A stretch of DNA of 64,000 nt. Origin: Streptomyces hydrogenans (GTDB lineage Bacteria > Actinomycetota > Actinomycetes > Streptomycetales > Streptomycetaceae). The notes under the pieces are model-generated. The model was given only the letters and a program-made list of their open reading frames with translations. It was not told where the DNA came from and searched no databases. Positions 47,591 through 57,400 of the stretch are shown here, in pieces. The stretch is taken from NCBI RefSeq assembly GCF_014656075.1, contig NZ_BNBS01000022.1:21162-85161 (forward strand), written 5' to 3'. Made by a program: the position numbers and the translations under genes. The stretch's first letter is position 1. Each line of letters begins with the position of its first letter.

Positions 47591-48172
47591 ATGGACATCA
47601 TGCTTTTCCACTCGGTGCACGGGAAGCGCCCGGCCGTCGACGCCGCCGCCGACCGGCTGCGGGCCGCCGGCCACCAGGTGTGGGTGCCGGACCTCTTCGA
47701 CGGCTGGACCACCGAATCGGTGGAGGAGGGCATGGCGAGGAAGGACGAGATCGGCTCGGACGAGCTGCTGAAGCGCGCGGTCCTGGCGGCCGCCCCCTAC
47801 TCGGAGCGCGGTCTCGTCTACGCGGGCTTCTCCTTCGGCGCCTCGGTCGCCCAGACCCTGGCGCTCGGCGACGAGAAGGCGCGCGGGCTGCTGCTGCTCC
47901 ACGGCACCTCGGACCTCGCGCCGAACGCCTCGGTGGACGACCTGCCCGTGCAGCTGCACGTGGCCGAGCCGGACCCGTTCGAGACCGACGACTGGCTGTC
48001 CGCCTGGTACCTCCAGATGCGCAGGGCCGGGGCGGAGGTGGAGGTCTACCGCTACCGGGGGGCCGGGCACGTGTACACGGACCCGGAGCTGCCGGACTGG
48101 GACGCCGAGGCGGCGGAGCGGACCTGGGCGATCGCCCTCGACTTCCTCGACGGGCTCGCCGAGGAGGACTGA
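47591..48172 (+). CDS. Dienelactone hydrolase family protein
   Basis: A 193-residue alpha/beta hydrolase. The nucleophile elbow is GFSFGAS with Ser where classical dienelactone hydrolases have Cys. Later catalytic residues are the Asp of AEPDPFETDD and the His of GAGHVYTDP. ATG 47591 follows an AGGATG box by 6 nt, and no ribosome-binding site is seen, so a leaderless mRNA is likely. An in-frame ATG at 47582 is an alternative. The substrate is unknown. Confidence 0.87.
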   Translation: MDIMLFHSVHGKRPAVDAAADRLRAAGHQVWVPDLFDGWTTESVEEGMARKDEIGSDELLKRAVLAAAPYSERGLVYAGFSFGASVAQTLALGDEKARGLLLLHGTSDLAPNASVDDLPVQLHVAEPDPFETDDWLSAWYLQMRRAGAEVEVYRYRGAGHVYTDPELPDWDAEAAERTWAIALDFLDGLAEED

Positions 48173-48178
48173 GACGGG

Positions 48179-48214
48179 GAACGGCCCCCGGGGAGCACTC
48201 CCCGGGGGCCGTTC
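48179..48214. terminator. Bidirectional terminator between hydrolase and metalloprotease genes
   Basis: Arms GAACGGCCCCCGGGGA (48179-48194) and TCCCCGGGGGCCGTTC (48199-48214) form a perfect 16-bp stem with a 4-nt loop (GCAC). It lies between two convergent genes (stops at 48172 and 48233). Confidence 0.9.
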
Positions 48215-48232
48215 TCACGCGTGGACGGGCCG

Positions 48233-49234
48233 TCAGCCGCGGTACGCGGTCCAGTGGTCGTTCATCCGGGTCACCTGGCCCGTGGTGAACTGGTACATGC
48301 AGGCGTCGTACGTGTAGTCCATGAAGTTGTGGATCGGGTCCACGCCGGCCTTGGAGGCGCAGGAGTCGCGGCCGGTCGGGCACTCGTACGCCGGGGACTT
48401 CTCGGCCGGGGTGTCGGAGACGTAGTCGCCGTTGCCGTTACAGCCGCCCTGGAAGGTGTGGTAGAGGCCCATCCAGTGGCCGACCTCGTGGGTGGCGGTG
48501 TCGCCCTCGTCGTAGTTGGCCGCCGAGCCGCCCGGCAGGGAGGCGTCGAGGACGACCACGCCGTCCATGGACGGGTTGGAGTTGTACGAGGTCGGGAAGG
48601 TCGCCCAGCCGAGCAGGCCGCCGCCGAGGTTGGCGGTGTAGAAGTTCAGCGCGCCGGCGCCGCCCTTGCGGAGGGTCTGCTTCATCTGCTTCTCGGCGGT
48701 GGAGCCCGAGGTCAGGTTGTACCAGCTCGCGTTGTCCGTGTAGTCGGTCCCGGCCAGCGAGAACTGGAAACCGGTGTTGACGTTGCCGGTGCCCTGGCCG
48801 CCGTAGGCGGCGTTGAGGACGGCCATCTGGTTGTTGATCTGGGTGGACGTCAGCTTGCCCGTCGTACCGCTGTGGACGACGTGGAAGTACACCGGGATGG
48901 TGACCACGGCGGCGGCGTCGGCCTGGGCGCTGACCCGGCCGCTCGACTTGGCGGCGGCCAGCTTCTTGCGCAGGTCGTCGTCCATGGCCTTGGCCTGGGC
49001 GGCGCTGACCTCGTTGGGCTCGGCGGCGTGGCTGCCGGCGCCCTTCTCCTTGCGGGCTCCGGACAGGGCGGCCGTGTCGTCGGCGCACTCCTCGGCGGAG
49101 GCGCCGGCCAGGGTGGGGGAGGCCTGGGCGACGACGGGGGCGGAGAGGGGTGCCAGGGCCAGGGTTCCGGCCAGGACGGCGGTGCCGAGTACACGACGTG
49201 AGGTACGCGGCGATATACGGACAAGAGCACGCAC
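48233..49234 (-). CDS. Secreted zinc metalloprotease, M43-type
   Basis: A 333-residue secreted protease. The start GTG 49234 has GAGGAG 6 nt upstream and gives a 35-residue Sec-type signal peptide ([20 protein letters not shown]). The zinc site is [11 protein letters not shown], and the Met-turn [12 protein letters not shown] is typical of M43 (cytophagalysin/pappalysin). Several cysteines (GGCN, YEC, DSC, DAC) suggest disulfides. The substrate is unknown; extracellular protein digestion is likely. Own transcript, 297 bp after the PhoD gene on the same strand. Confidence 0.93.
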   Translation of the reverse strand: MRALVRISPRTSRRVLGTAVLAGTLALAPLSAPVVAQASPTLAGASAEECADDTAALSGARKEKGAGSHAAEPNEVSAAQAKAMDDDLRKKLAAAKSSGRVSAQADAAAVVTIPVYFHVVHSGTTGKLTSTQINNQMAVLNAAYGGQGTGNVNTGFQFSLAGTDYTDNASWYNLTSGSTAEKQMKQTLRKGGAGALNFYTANLGGGLLGWATFPTSYNSNPSMDGVVVLDASLPGGSAANYDEGDTATHEVGHWMGLYHTFQGGCNGNGDYVSDTPAEKSPAYECPTGRDSCASKAGVDPIHNFMDYTYDACMYQFTTGQVTRMNDHWTAYRG

Positions 49235-49422
49235 AGGTGACTCCTCGCGGGGGGTGGTGGAGAGGTACTTCCTCGCCACTGCGGGGAGATTACGCGTCCA
49301 TGTCAGACGTCGTTGAGCGGTGATCAAGCCCAATCAATCGGAGGGCAATTCGGGTGATCGGGAGGAAATTTTCTTGTGGGTTCCGGAGTTTGAGACGTCG
49401 ACGTAACGAAACCCGCACCGGT

Positions 49423-49468
49423 GGCGGGTGGTGTGTCCGGTTTCGATCCTCCGGATCCACCACCCGCC
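49423..49468 (-). terminator. Probable terminator after the PhoD-type gene
   Basis: Perfect arms GGCGGGTGGTG (49423-49433) and CACCACCCGCC (49458-49468) enclose an inner TCCGG/CCGGA pair. It lies about 63 bp past the PhoD stop on the minus strand. A second dyad, TGATCCT (49478-49484) / AGGATCA (49497-49503), sits between it and the stop. Confidence 0.7.
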
Positions 49469-49531
49469 GTAGCCATGTGATCCTGCGTTAACACAGAGGA
49501 TCATGGCCGAAAATCGACGGTCAATCGTCGC

Positions 49532-51181
49532 TCAGATGACCGGCTGGTACACCCGCTCGACGCGCTGCGTTCCGCTGGCCGTCCGGTAGGAGCGCGCCCA
49601 GGACGCGCTCGCGGCCGGATCGCGCTTGTCGGAGACCGTGTAGTAGTCCATCTGCGAGCGCTCGGCGGTCACGTCGAGCACGCCGTAGCCGTGGTGGTCC
49701 ATGTCCACCCACTTCACGTGCCGGTTGGCCGCCTTCACCGCGCCCGCGGCCACCACCGAGAGGGTGCCGGGGGCGACGTTCAGCAGGTCGTCCAGGTTGT
49801 CCGAGGTCACCGAGGTGACCACGAACTCCGTGGCCACCGAGGCCGAGAGCGGGTACGTGGCGGCCCTGGCCGGCACGTCGTTGGCCCAGGCCATGTGGAT
49901 GTCGCCGGTCAGGAAGACGGTGTTCCGGATCGCCCGGGAGCTCAGGTGCGCGAGGAGCTCCTTGCGGTCGTCGGTGTAGCCGTCCCACTGGTCGACGTTG
50001 ACCGCGATCCCCTCGGCCGGCAGCCCGAGCAGCCCGGCGAGCGGCTCCAGCAGGTACGCGGGCAGCGAGCCGAAGGCGACCGGCGAGATCATCACCGAGG
50101 TGCCGACCAGCTGCCAGGCGGCGTCCGAACCGGCGAGGCCGGACTTCAGCCAGTCGAGCTGCGCCCGGCCCGTGATCGTGCGGTCCGGGTCGTCGACCGT
50201 GCCGGAGCCCGTCTTCGCCTGGGCGGAGCGGAAGGAACGCAGGTCCAGCAGGTGCAGATCGGCCAGCCTGCCGAAGCGGAGCCGGCGGAAGACCGTGCCC
50301 TCGGTGGAGGCGCGCACCGGCATCCACTCGAAGTAGGCCCGCTTGGCGGCGGCGACCCGGGCGGCCCACTCGCCCTCGGCACCGGGGGTGTGGTTCTCGG
50401 CCCCGCCGGTCCAGGCGTCGTTGGCGAACTCGTGGTCGTCCCAGATCGCCACCACCGGGTGGGCCGCGTGCAGCGCCTGGAGGTCCGGGTCCGTCTTGTA
50501 CCGGCCGTGCCGGGTGCGGTAGTCGGCGAGCGACACGATCTCGTGGCGTGGCTCGTGCGTCCGGACGGTGTCCTCGGCCTTCGGGTAGACCCCGCTGGCG
50601 TACTCGTAGATGTAGTCGCCCAGGTGCAGGATCGCGTCGAGGTCGGCGCGGGCGGCCAGGTGGCGGTAGGCGGAGAAGTGCCCGGCCTCGTAGTTGGCGC
50701 AGGACACCACGCCGAAGCGGACGCCCGGCGCGGCGGAGTCGGCGGCCGGGGCGGTGCGGGTGCGGCCGGTCGGCGAGACGGTCCCGCCGGCGGTGAAGCG
50801 GAAGAAGTAGGCGGTGGCCGGGCGCAGTCCGCGGACGTCGGCCTTGACGGTGTGGTCGGCGGCGGCACCCGCCGTGGTGGCGCCGGAGGCGACGACCCGG
50901 GCGAAGCCGCGGTCCTCGGCCACCTCCCAGTCGACGCGGACGTCCGCGCCGAGCCCGGAGCCGGGCACGGCCTCGGGGGAGGGGGTGACGCGCGTCCACA
51001 GCAGGACCGATCCGGGCAGCGGGTCGCCGGAGGCGACGCCCTGCGGGAAGGCGGGCGCCGGGGCGTCCGCGAGGGCCGGCCCGGCCGCGGCGGCGAGCGC
51101 GTCGGCGGTGGCGGCGGTGACGGCGGCGGCCTTGACGACCGTGCGCCGCGTGGGGGCGGGAGATATGGAGTGACTGGTCAC
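49532..51181 (-). CDS. PhoD-type alkaline phosphatase / phosphodiesterase
   Basis: A 549-residue secreted enzyme of the PhoD family. The N terminus [20 protein letters not shown] has the twin-arginine motif of a Tat signal peptide. Metal-binding segments visible are [32 protein letters not shown] and TGDIHMAWA. PhoD enzymes use Ca/Fe and release phosphate from phosphodiesters or teichoic acids. No PHO box (GTTCACC repeats) is visible upstream. GTG 51181 follows TAATCT and may be leaderless. Confidence 0.93.
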   Translation of the reverse strand: MTSHSISPAPTRRTVVKAAAVTAATADALAAAAGPALADAPAPAFPQGVASGDPLPGSVLLWTRVTPSPEAVPGSGLGADVRVDWEVAEDRGFARVVASGATTAGAAADHTVKADVRGLRPATAYFFRFTAGGTVSPTGRTRTAPAADSAAPGVRFGVVSCANYEAGHFSAYRHLAARADLDAILHLGDYIYEYASGVYPKAEDTVRTHEPRHEIVSLADYRTRHGRYKTDPDLQALHAAHPVVAIWDDHEFANDAWTGGAENHTPGAEGEWAARVAAAKRAYFEWMPVRASTEGTVFRRLRFGRLADLHLLDLRSFRSAQAKTGSGTVDDPDRTITGRAQLDWLKSGLAGSDAAWQLVGTSVMISPVAFGSLPAYLLEPLAGLLGLPAEGIAVNVDQWDGYTDDRKELLAHLSSRAIRNTVFLTGDIHMAWANDVPARAATYPLSASVATEFVVTSVTSDNLDDLLNVAPGTLSVVAAGAVKAANRHVKWVDMDHHGYGVLDVTAERSQMDYYTVSDKRDPAASASWARSYRTASGTQRVERVYQPVI

Positions 51182-51186
51182 GGCCA

Positions 51187-51200
51187 GTCAGATTACTGAC
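51187..51200. promoter_or_regulatory. Dyad over the -10 of the PhoD-type gene
   Basis: GTCAG-ATTA-CTGAC is a perfect 14-bp dyad that contains the likely -10 (TAATCT on the minus strand). A CTGTCA lies 18 nt further upstream as a -35. Operator-like placement. Confidence 0.5.
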
Positions 51201-51286
51201 GGGTACAAAAGGTTGACAGGCGGAATCCGGAAAGTTCTCCGGGGATTCGCCCGCCGCTCACGACGATCTTCCGCCGGAGCCCCTCA

Positions 51287-51312
51287 CTCCCCGGTCCGGG
51301 CGGACCGGGGAG
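51287..51312 (-). terminator. Terminator of the DsbA-like gene
   Basis: Arms CTCCCCGGTCC (51287-51297) and GGACCGGGGAG (51302-51312), loop GGGC, lie 16 bp after the stop on the minus strand. Confidence 0.75.
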
Positions 51313-51327
51313 GGGCGGGGAGGAGGG

Positions 51328-52143
51328 TCAGCCGGCCAGGACCGGGGTCAGCGCGGCGTTGAACTCCTCGACCGTCAGCGGCGGGTTCTGCGACCCCTCG
51401 GCCGTCAGCGTCCTGCCGTCCATCTTCAGCGTCGGCGTGCCCGTCACACCGCTCTCGCCGAAGGTCTTCGACATCTTCATCGCCCAGGCGTCGAAGGTGC
51501 CGTCCTCCACGTGCTGCCGGAAGGCCGCGTTGCCCTTCAGCGCCTCGACCGTGTCCGCGACCTCCAGGAGGTAGGAGTCCTTCGCGAACTTGTCCTCGCT
51601 CTCCTCCGGGTGCCACTTCGCGGAGTAGAGCGCCGCCTTGTAGTCGAGGAAGGCCTCCGGGCTCACGTCGAGCGCCGCGCCCAGCGCCGACAGGGCGTTC
51701 TTCGAGCCCTCGCCCTGGTCCATGTTGTCGATGAAGGTCGCGCCCACGTACTTGAGCTTGTACTTGCCGGCCGCGACGTCCTTCTCGACGGTGGAGCCGA
51801 CCGACTGCTCGAAGGTCGCGCAGACCGGGCAGCGCGAGTCCTCGTAGATCTCCAGGGTCTTCTTCGCGGAGTCCTTGCCGACGACGACGGTCGTGCCGTT
51901 CGCGCCCTCGGTGTTCTTCGGGGCCGTGACCGTCTTCGCGTCGGCCGCGGTCTCCCACGCGGTGGGCTGGTTGGCCTGGACGACCGCGTAGCCGATGCCG
52001 CCGGCGGCGGCGAGCACGGCCACCGCCGAGACGCCGACTACCAGCTGCCGGCGGGCCCGGTCCTTCTTGGCCTGGCGCTCGCGCTCGACGCGCAGACGCT
52101 CGCGGGCGGCAGCCTTGTTGGCCTGGTTGTTGCGTGCGCTCAT
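51328..52143 (-). CDS. DsbA-like thioredoxin-fold membrane-anchored protein
   Basis: A 271-residue protein. A basic N-terminal tail is followed by one membrane helix (about residues 33-54), then a thioredoxin fold outside the membrane with active site CPVC (Cys105-Cys108) and the cis-Pro loop GTPT near the C terminus. This matches the DsbA/mdb-like oxidoreductases of actinobacteria that form disulfides in exported proteins. It sits between the membrane protein gene and the secreted phosphatase and protease genes. Confidence 0.9.
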   Translation of the reverse strand: MSARNNQANKAAARERLRVERERQAKKDRARRQLVVGVSAVAVLAAAGGIGYAVVQANQPTAWETAADAKTVTAPKNTEGANGTTVVVGKDSAKKTLEIYEDSRCPVCATFEQSVGSTVEKDVAAGKYKLKYVGATFIDNMDQGEGSKNALSALGAALDVSPEAFLDYKAALYSAKWHPEESEDKFAKDSYLLEVADTVEALKGNAAFRQHVEDGTFDAWAMKMSKTFGESGVTGTPTLKMDGRTLTAEGSQNPPLTVEEFNAALTPVLAG

Positions 52144-52194
52144 GATCGTGAATCTCCGGGGAGTGAAAGAGGGGGAGGCTGGGGGAGCGTGCGC

Positions 52195-52878
52195 TCAGAC
52201 GAGAGCGAGCGATCCCCGCGGCGGCCCCCGCCGCCCCACGGAGTGCACGAGCAGACGCGTGCGGGACGGGCCCGGCCGGGACTCCGGACGCGCCGGGCCC
52301 GGCGCCGCCGGACGGTCCGCGCCCACCAGGGCCGCGAGCAGCTCCAGCGGCCGGAAGGCCGAGGCCGCCGCCGCGCCGACCAGCCGGGCCAGCGCCCGCT
52401 CGCCGCCGCGCAGCCAGCTCGCGGCCGAGAGGCCGACCAGCACGTGGGCGCCGAGCAGCAGCCAGGGCAGCGCTGGATCGGGGGAGGCGAGCACCGCGGC
52501 CGCCCCGCCCTCGGGCGCGGCGACCCCCGGCAGCGGCGTGCCCACGGCCCCGCCGCACAGCACCTCCACCCCGAAGGACCGCAGCGCGCCGGCGACCGGC
52601 CCGCCCGCGGGGCCGTAACAGACTGCCTGGCCGGAGGTGAAGAGGGTGTCGGCGGCCAGCTCCAGCGGGACGAGCAGCCCCGCGATCGGGCCGAAGCCCC
52701 GCTCCCGGCCGGCCAGCGCGTACGCCACGGCGAAGACCCCGGCGGCGACCGGCAGGACGGTGCCCAGCGGCAGCGGCGCCCCGGAGAGCAGCACATGGGA
52801 GGCCACGGACAGGGTCACGACCAGTGCCGTGAAGACCGCTGCCCGCAGCGCCCTCAGCCGCGTCCCTGCCATGTCCAT
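52195..52878 (-). CDS. Hypothetical membrane protein
   Basis: A 227-residue integral membrane protein of unknown function. Five or so hydrophobic segments are visible (for example LRAAVFTALVVTLSVASHVLL and LPWLLLGAHVLVGLSAAS). A PLPLGTVLPVAAGVFAVAYALAG stretch follows the first helix. The C terminus is Pro/Arg-rich. ATG 52878 or 52872; a GTCCA-ATAA-TGGAC dyad lies just upstream, overlapping the first ATG. It sits 51 bp upstream of the DsbA-like gene and is probably co-transcribed with it. Confidence 0.7.
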   Translation of the reverse strand: MDMAGTRLRALRAAVFTALVVTLSVASHVLLSGAPLPLGTVLPVAAGVFAVAYALAGRERGFGPIAGLLVPLELAADTLFTSGQAVCYGPAGGPVAGALRSFGVEVLCGGAVGTPLPGVAAPEGGAAAVLASPDPALPWLLLGAHVLVGLSAASWLRGGERALARLVGAAAASAFRPLELLAALVGADRPAAPGPARPESRPGPSRTRLLVHSVGRRGPPRGSLALV

Positions 52879-52939
52879 TATTGGACGAGTGTGCCACGGC
52901 GGGTCGTAAGGGCCTCCTAAGAAGGAGCTGTGCGCCTGC

Positions 52940-54265
52940 TTACAGCCCCGGGATCCGGCCGTTCCGGAAGAGGTCCACGAAGATCTGGTGGTCGGCGCGC
53001 GCCCGTGCCCCGTACGCGTGGGCGAACTCCACCAGGAGCTCCGCGAAGCCCTCCTCGTCGGCCGAGACGACCGCGTCGATGGCCTGCTCCGTGGAGAACG
53101 CCACCAGCGAGTGCCCGCTCGACTCGTCGGCCGCCGCGTGCATGGTCGCGGTCGCCCGCCCCAGGTCCGCCACGGTCAGCGCGATGTCCTGGGGGTCGTC
53201 GATGTCCGACCAGTCCAGGTCCACGGCGTACGGCGAGACCTCGGCCACCAGCTGCCCGGCGCCGTCCAGCTCGGTCCACCCCAGCCACGGGTCCGCGTGC
53301 GCCTGGAGCGCCCGCTGCGAGATCACCGTGCGGTGCCCCTCGTGCCGGAAGTAGCCCCGCACCGCCGGGTCCGTGACGTGCCGCGACACCGCCGGGGTCT
53401 GCGCCTGCTTCATGTAGATCACGACGTCGTTCTCCAGCGCGTCGCTGTGCCCCTCCAGCAGGATGTTGTACGAGGGGAGGCCGGCCGAGCCGATGCCGAT
53501 CCCGCGCCGCCCGACGACGTCCTTCACGCGGTACGAGTCCGGGCGGACCAGCGAGGACTCCGGCAGGGTCGCCAGATAGCCGTCGAAGGCCGCAAGCACC
53601 TTGTAGCGGGTCGCCGCGTCCAGCTCGATCGCCCCGCCGCCGGGCGCGAAGCGGCGCTCGTACTCCCGGATCTCGGTCATCGAGTCCAGCAGCCCGAAGC
53701 GGGTCATCGCCCGGGCCTCGCGGAGCGCGCCGAGCAGCGCCCCGTCGGCGGTCTCCAGGGTGAAGCCGGGCGCCTGGTCGCCGCGGCTGCCGGAGGCCAG
53801 GGCGCCTATCCGCTCCCGGTAGGCCGCCGCGTAGATCCGGACCAGGTGGGTGATCTGCTCGTCGCTGAGCGCCTTGGCGTAGCCGATCAGGGCGAGGGAG
53901 GCGGCGAGCCGCTTGAGGTCCCAGGTGAAGGGGCCCACGTACGCCTCGTCGAAGTCGTTCACGTTGAAGACCAGGCGTCCGTTGGCGTCCATGTAGGTGC
54001 CGAAGTTCTCCGCGTGCAGATCGCCGTGGATCCACACCCGGCCGGTCCGCTCGTCCAGGAACGGGCCCTCGTGGGCCTCCGCCTCCAGGTCCCGGTAGAA
54101 GAGGCAGGCGGTGCCCCGGTAGAAGGCGAAGGCGGAGCCGGCCATCTTCCGGAACTTGACCCGGAAGGCCGCCGGGTCGGCGGCGAGGAGCTCGCCGAAG
54201 GCGGTGTCGAAGACGGCGAGGATCTGCTCGCCGCGCTCGTCGGCGGCGGGCTGGGGGACCGGCAT
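52940..54265 (-). CDS. DUF2252 domain protein
   Basis: A 441-residue protein with HGDLHAENFGTYMDANGR and NDFDEAYVGPFTWDLKRL, the phosphotransferase-like HGDLHxEN and DFD motifs typical of DUF2252. It may be kinase-like, but the substrate is unknown and no activity should be claimed. The start ATG 54265 has AGGAGG at the right distance, while ATG 54295 lacks one. It is divergent from dnaE. Confidence 0.85.
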   Translation of the reverse strand: MPVPQPAADERGEQILAVFDTAFGELLAADPAAFRVKFRKMAGSAFAFYRGTACLFYRDLEAEAHEGPFLDERTGRVWIHGDLHAENFGTYMDANGRLVFNVNDFDEAYVGPFTWDLKRLAASLALIGYAKALSDEQITHLVRIYAAAYRERIGALASGSRGDQAPGFTLETADGALLGALREARAMTRFGLLDSMTEIREYERRFAPGGGAIELDAATRYKVLAAFDGYLATLPESSLVRPDSYRVKDVVGRRGIGIGSAGLPSYNILLEGHSDALENDVVIYMKQAQTPAVSRHVTDPAVRGYFRHEGHRTVISQRALQAHADPWLGWTELDGAGQLVAEVSPYAVDLDWSDIDDPQDIALTVADLGRATATMHAAADESSGHSLVAFSTEQAIDAVVSADEEGFAELLVEFAHAYGARARADHQIFVDLFRNGRIPGL

Positions 54266-54457
54266 CGAAGTGCCTCCTGGTGCGAGACTGGTCATGACAA
54301 ATGGGGCAGGTGTTCCACCTCACCCAACGCGCGACCCTAGTCCTCGGTGCCCCGCTCTTGTCACTCGTGCGACGTAGACTTCGACGCTGTCCCCCCGGAG
54401 AGCGGGGGTCCGGGGGTCGCTCCCCGGAAGATCGCAGCATCGCCGGAGGCACCCCCC

Positions 54458-57400
54458 GTGACCAAGCCGCCCTTCACGCACCTCCACGTCCACACCCAGT
54501 ACTCCCTGCTGGACGGTGCCGCGCGGCTGAAGGACATGTTCAACGCGTGCAACGAGATGGGCATGACCCATATCGCCATGTCCGACCACGGCAACCTGCA
54601 CGGGGCGTACGACTTCTTCCACACCGCCAAGAAGGCGGGCGTGACGCCGATCATCGGCATCGAGGCGTACGTCGCCCCCGAGTCCCGCCGCAACAAGCGC
54701 AAGATCCAGTGGGGCCAGCCGCACCAGAAGCGGGACGACGTCTCCGGCTCCGGCGGTTACACCCACAAGACGATCTGGGCGGCGAACGCCACCGGACTGC
54801 ACAACCTCTTCAAGCTCTCCTCCGACGCCTACGCCGAGGGCTGGCTCCAGAAGTGGCCCCGGATGGACAAGGAGACCATCTCGCAGTGGTCCGAGGGCCT
54901 GATCGCCTCCACCGGCTGCCCCTCCGGCGAGCTGCAGACCCGCCTCCGGCTCGGCCAGTTCGACGAGGCCCTGAAGTCCGCCTCCGAGTACCAGGACATC
55001 TTCGGCAAGGAGCGCTACTTCCTGGAGCTGATGGACCACGGCATCGAGATCGAGCGCCGGGTCCGCGACGGCCTCCTGGAGATCGGCAAGAAGCTCGGCA
55101 TCCCGCCGCTGGTCACCAACGACTCGCACTACACCTACGCGCACGAGGCCACCGCCCACGACGCCCTGCTGTGCATCCAGACCGGCAAGAACCTCTCCGA
55201 CCCGGACCGCTTCCGCTTCGACGGCACCGGCTACTACCTGAAGTCCACGGACGAGATGTACGCCGTCGACTCCTCGGACGCCTGGCAGGAGGGCTGCCGC
55301 AACACCCTCCTCGTCGCCGAGCAGGTGACGACCGACGGCATGTTCGTCGAGAAGAACCTGATGCCGAAGTTCGACATCCCCGAGGGCTACACCGAGGTCA
55401 CCTGGTTCCGCGAGGAGACCATGCGCGGCATGCACCGCCGCTTCCCCGGGGGCATCCCCGAGGACCGCATGAAGCAGGTCGAGTACGAGATGGACACCAT
55501 CATCTCGATGGGCTTCCCCGGCTACTTCCTCGTCGTCGCCGACTTCATCATGTGGGCCAAGAAGCAGGGCATCGCGGTGGGCCCGGGCCGAGGCTCCGCG
55601 GCCGGCTCGATCGTCGCGTACGCCATGGGCATCACCGACCTCGACCCGATCCCGCACGGCCTGATCTTCGAGCGCTTCCTCAACCCCGAGCGCATCTCCA
55701 TGCCCGACGTCGACATCGACTTCGACGAGCGCCGGCGCGTCGAGGTGATCCGGTACGTCACGGAGAAGTACGGCTCCGACAAGGTCGCCATGATCGGCAC
55801 CTACGGCAAGATCAAGGCCAAGAACGCCATCAAGGACTCCGCGCGCGTCCTCGGCTACCCCTACGCCATGGGCGACCGGCTCACCAAGGCCATGCCCGCC
55901 GACGTCCTCGGCAAGGGCATCGACCTCAACGGCATCACCGACCCCTCGCACCCGCGCTACGGCGAGGCCGGCGAGATCCGCGCGATGTACGAGAACGAGC
56001 CGGACGTCAAGAAGGTCATCGACACCGCCCGGGGCGTCGAGGGCCTGGTCCGCCAGATGGGCGTGCACGCCGCCGGCGTCATCATGTCCAGCGAGCCCAT
56101 CGTCGACCACGCCCCGATCTGGGTGCGCCACACCGACGGCGTCACCATCACGCAGTGGGACTACCCCCAGTGCGAGTCGCTCGGCCTGCTCAAGATGGAC
56201 TTCCTGGGCCTGCGCAACCTCACGATCATGGACGACGCCGTCAAGATGGTGAAGGCCAACAAGGGGATCGAGCTCGACCTCCTGGCCCTCCCGCTCGACG
56301 ACCCCAAGACCTTCGAGCTGCTCCAGCGCGGCGACACCCTCGGCGTCTTCCAGTTCGACGGCGGACCCATGCGCTCCCTGCTGCGCCTGATGAAGCCCGA
56401 CAACTTCGAAGACATCTCCGCCGTGTCCGCCCTGTACCGGCCGGGCCCGATGGGCATGAACTCGCACACGAACTACGCCCTGCGCAAGAACGCGCAGCAG
56501 GAGATCACCCCGATCCACCCCGAGCTGGAGAAGCCGCTCGAAGAGGTGCTCGCGGTCACCTACGGCCTCATCGTGTACCAGGAGCAGGTGCAGAAGGCCG
56601 CCCAGATCATCGCCGGGTACTCGCTCGGCGAGGCCGACATCCTCCGCCGCGTGATGGGCAAGAAGAAGCCCGAGGAGCTGGCGAAGAACTTCGTCATCTT
56701 CCAGGCCGGAGCCAAGAAGAACGGCTACAGCGACGAGGCCATCCAGGCCCTCTGGGACGTCCTGGTCCCCTTCGCCGGCTACGCCTTCAACAAGGCCCAC
56801 TCGGCCGCGTACGGCCTGGTCTCCTACTGGACGGCCTACCTCAAGGCCAACTTCCCGGCCGAGTACATGGCCGGACTGCTGACCTCGGTCAAGGACGACA
56901 AGGACAAGTCCGCGGTCTACCTCAACGAGTGCCGCCGGATGGGCATCAAGGTGCTCCCGCCCAACGTCAACGAGTCCGAGTCGAACTTCGCCGCCCAGGG
57001 CGACGACGTGATCCTCTTCGGCCTCTCCGCCGTCCGCAACGTCGGCACCAACGTCGTCGAGTCGATCATCAAGTCGCGCAAGGCGAAGGGGAAGTACGCC
57101 ACCTTCCCGGACTTCCTCGACAAGGTCGAGGCCGTCGTCTGCAATAAGCGGACCGTCGAGTCGCTGATCAAGGCCGGCGCCTTCGACGAGATGGGCCACA
57201 CCCGCAAGGGCCTGGTCGCCCACCACGAGCCCATGATCGACAACGTGGTGGCGGTCAAGCGCAAGGAGGCCGAGGGTCAGTTCGACCTGTTCGGCGGGAT
57301 GGGCGACGAGGCGAGCGACGAGCCGGGCTTCGGCCTCGACGTCGAGTTCTCCGACGTCGAGTGGGAGAAGTCCTACCTGCTCGCCCAGGAGCGCGAGATG

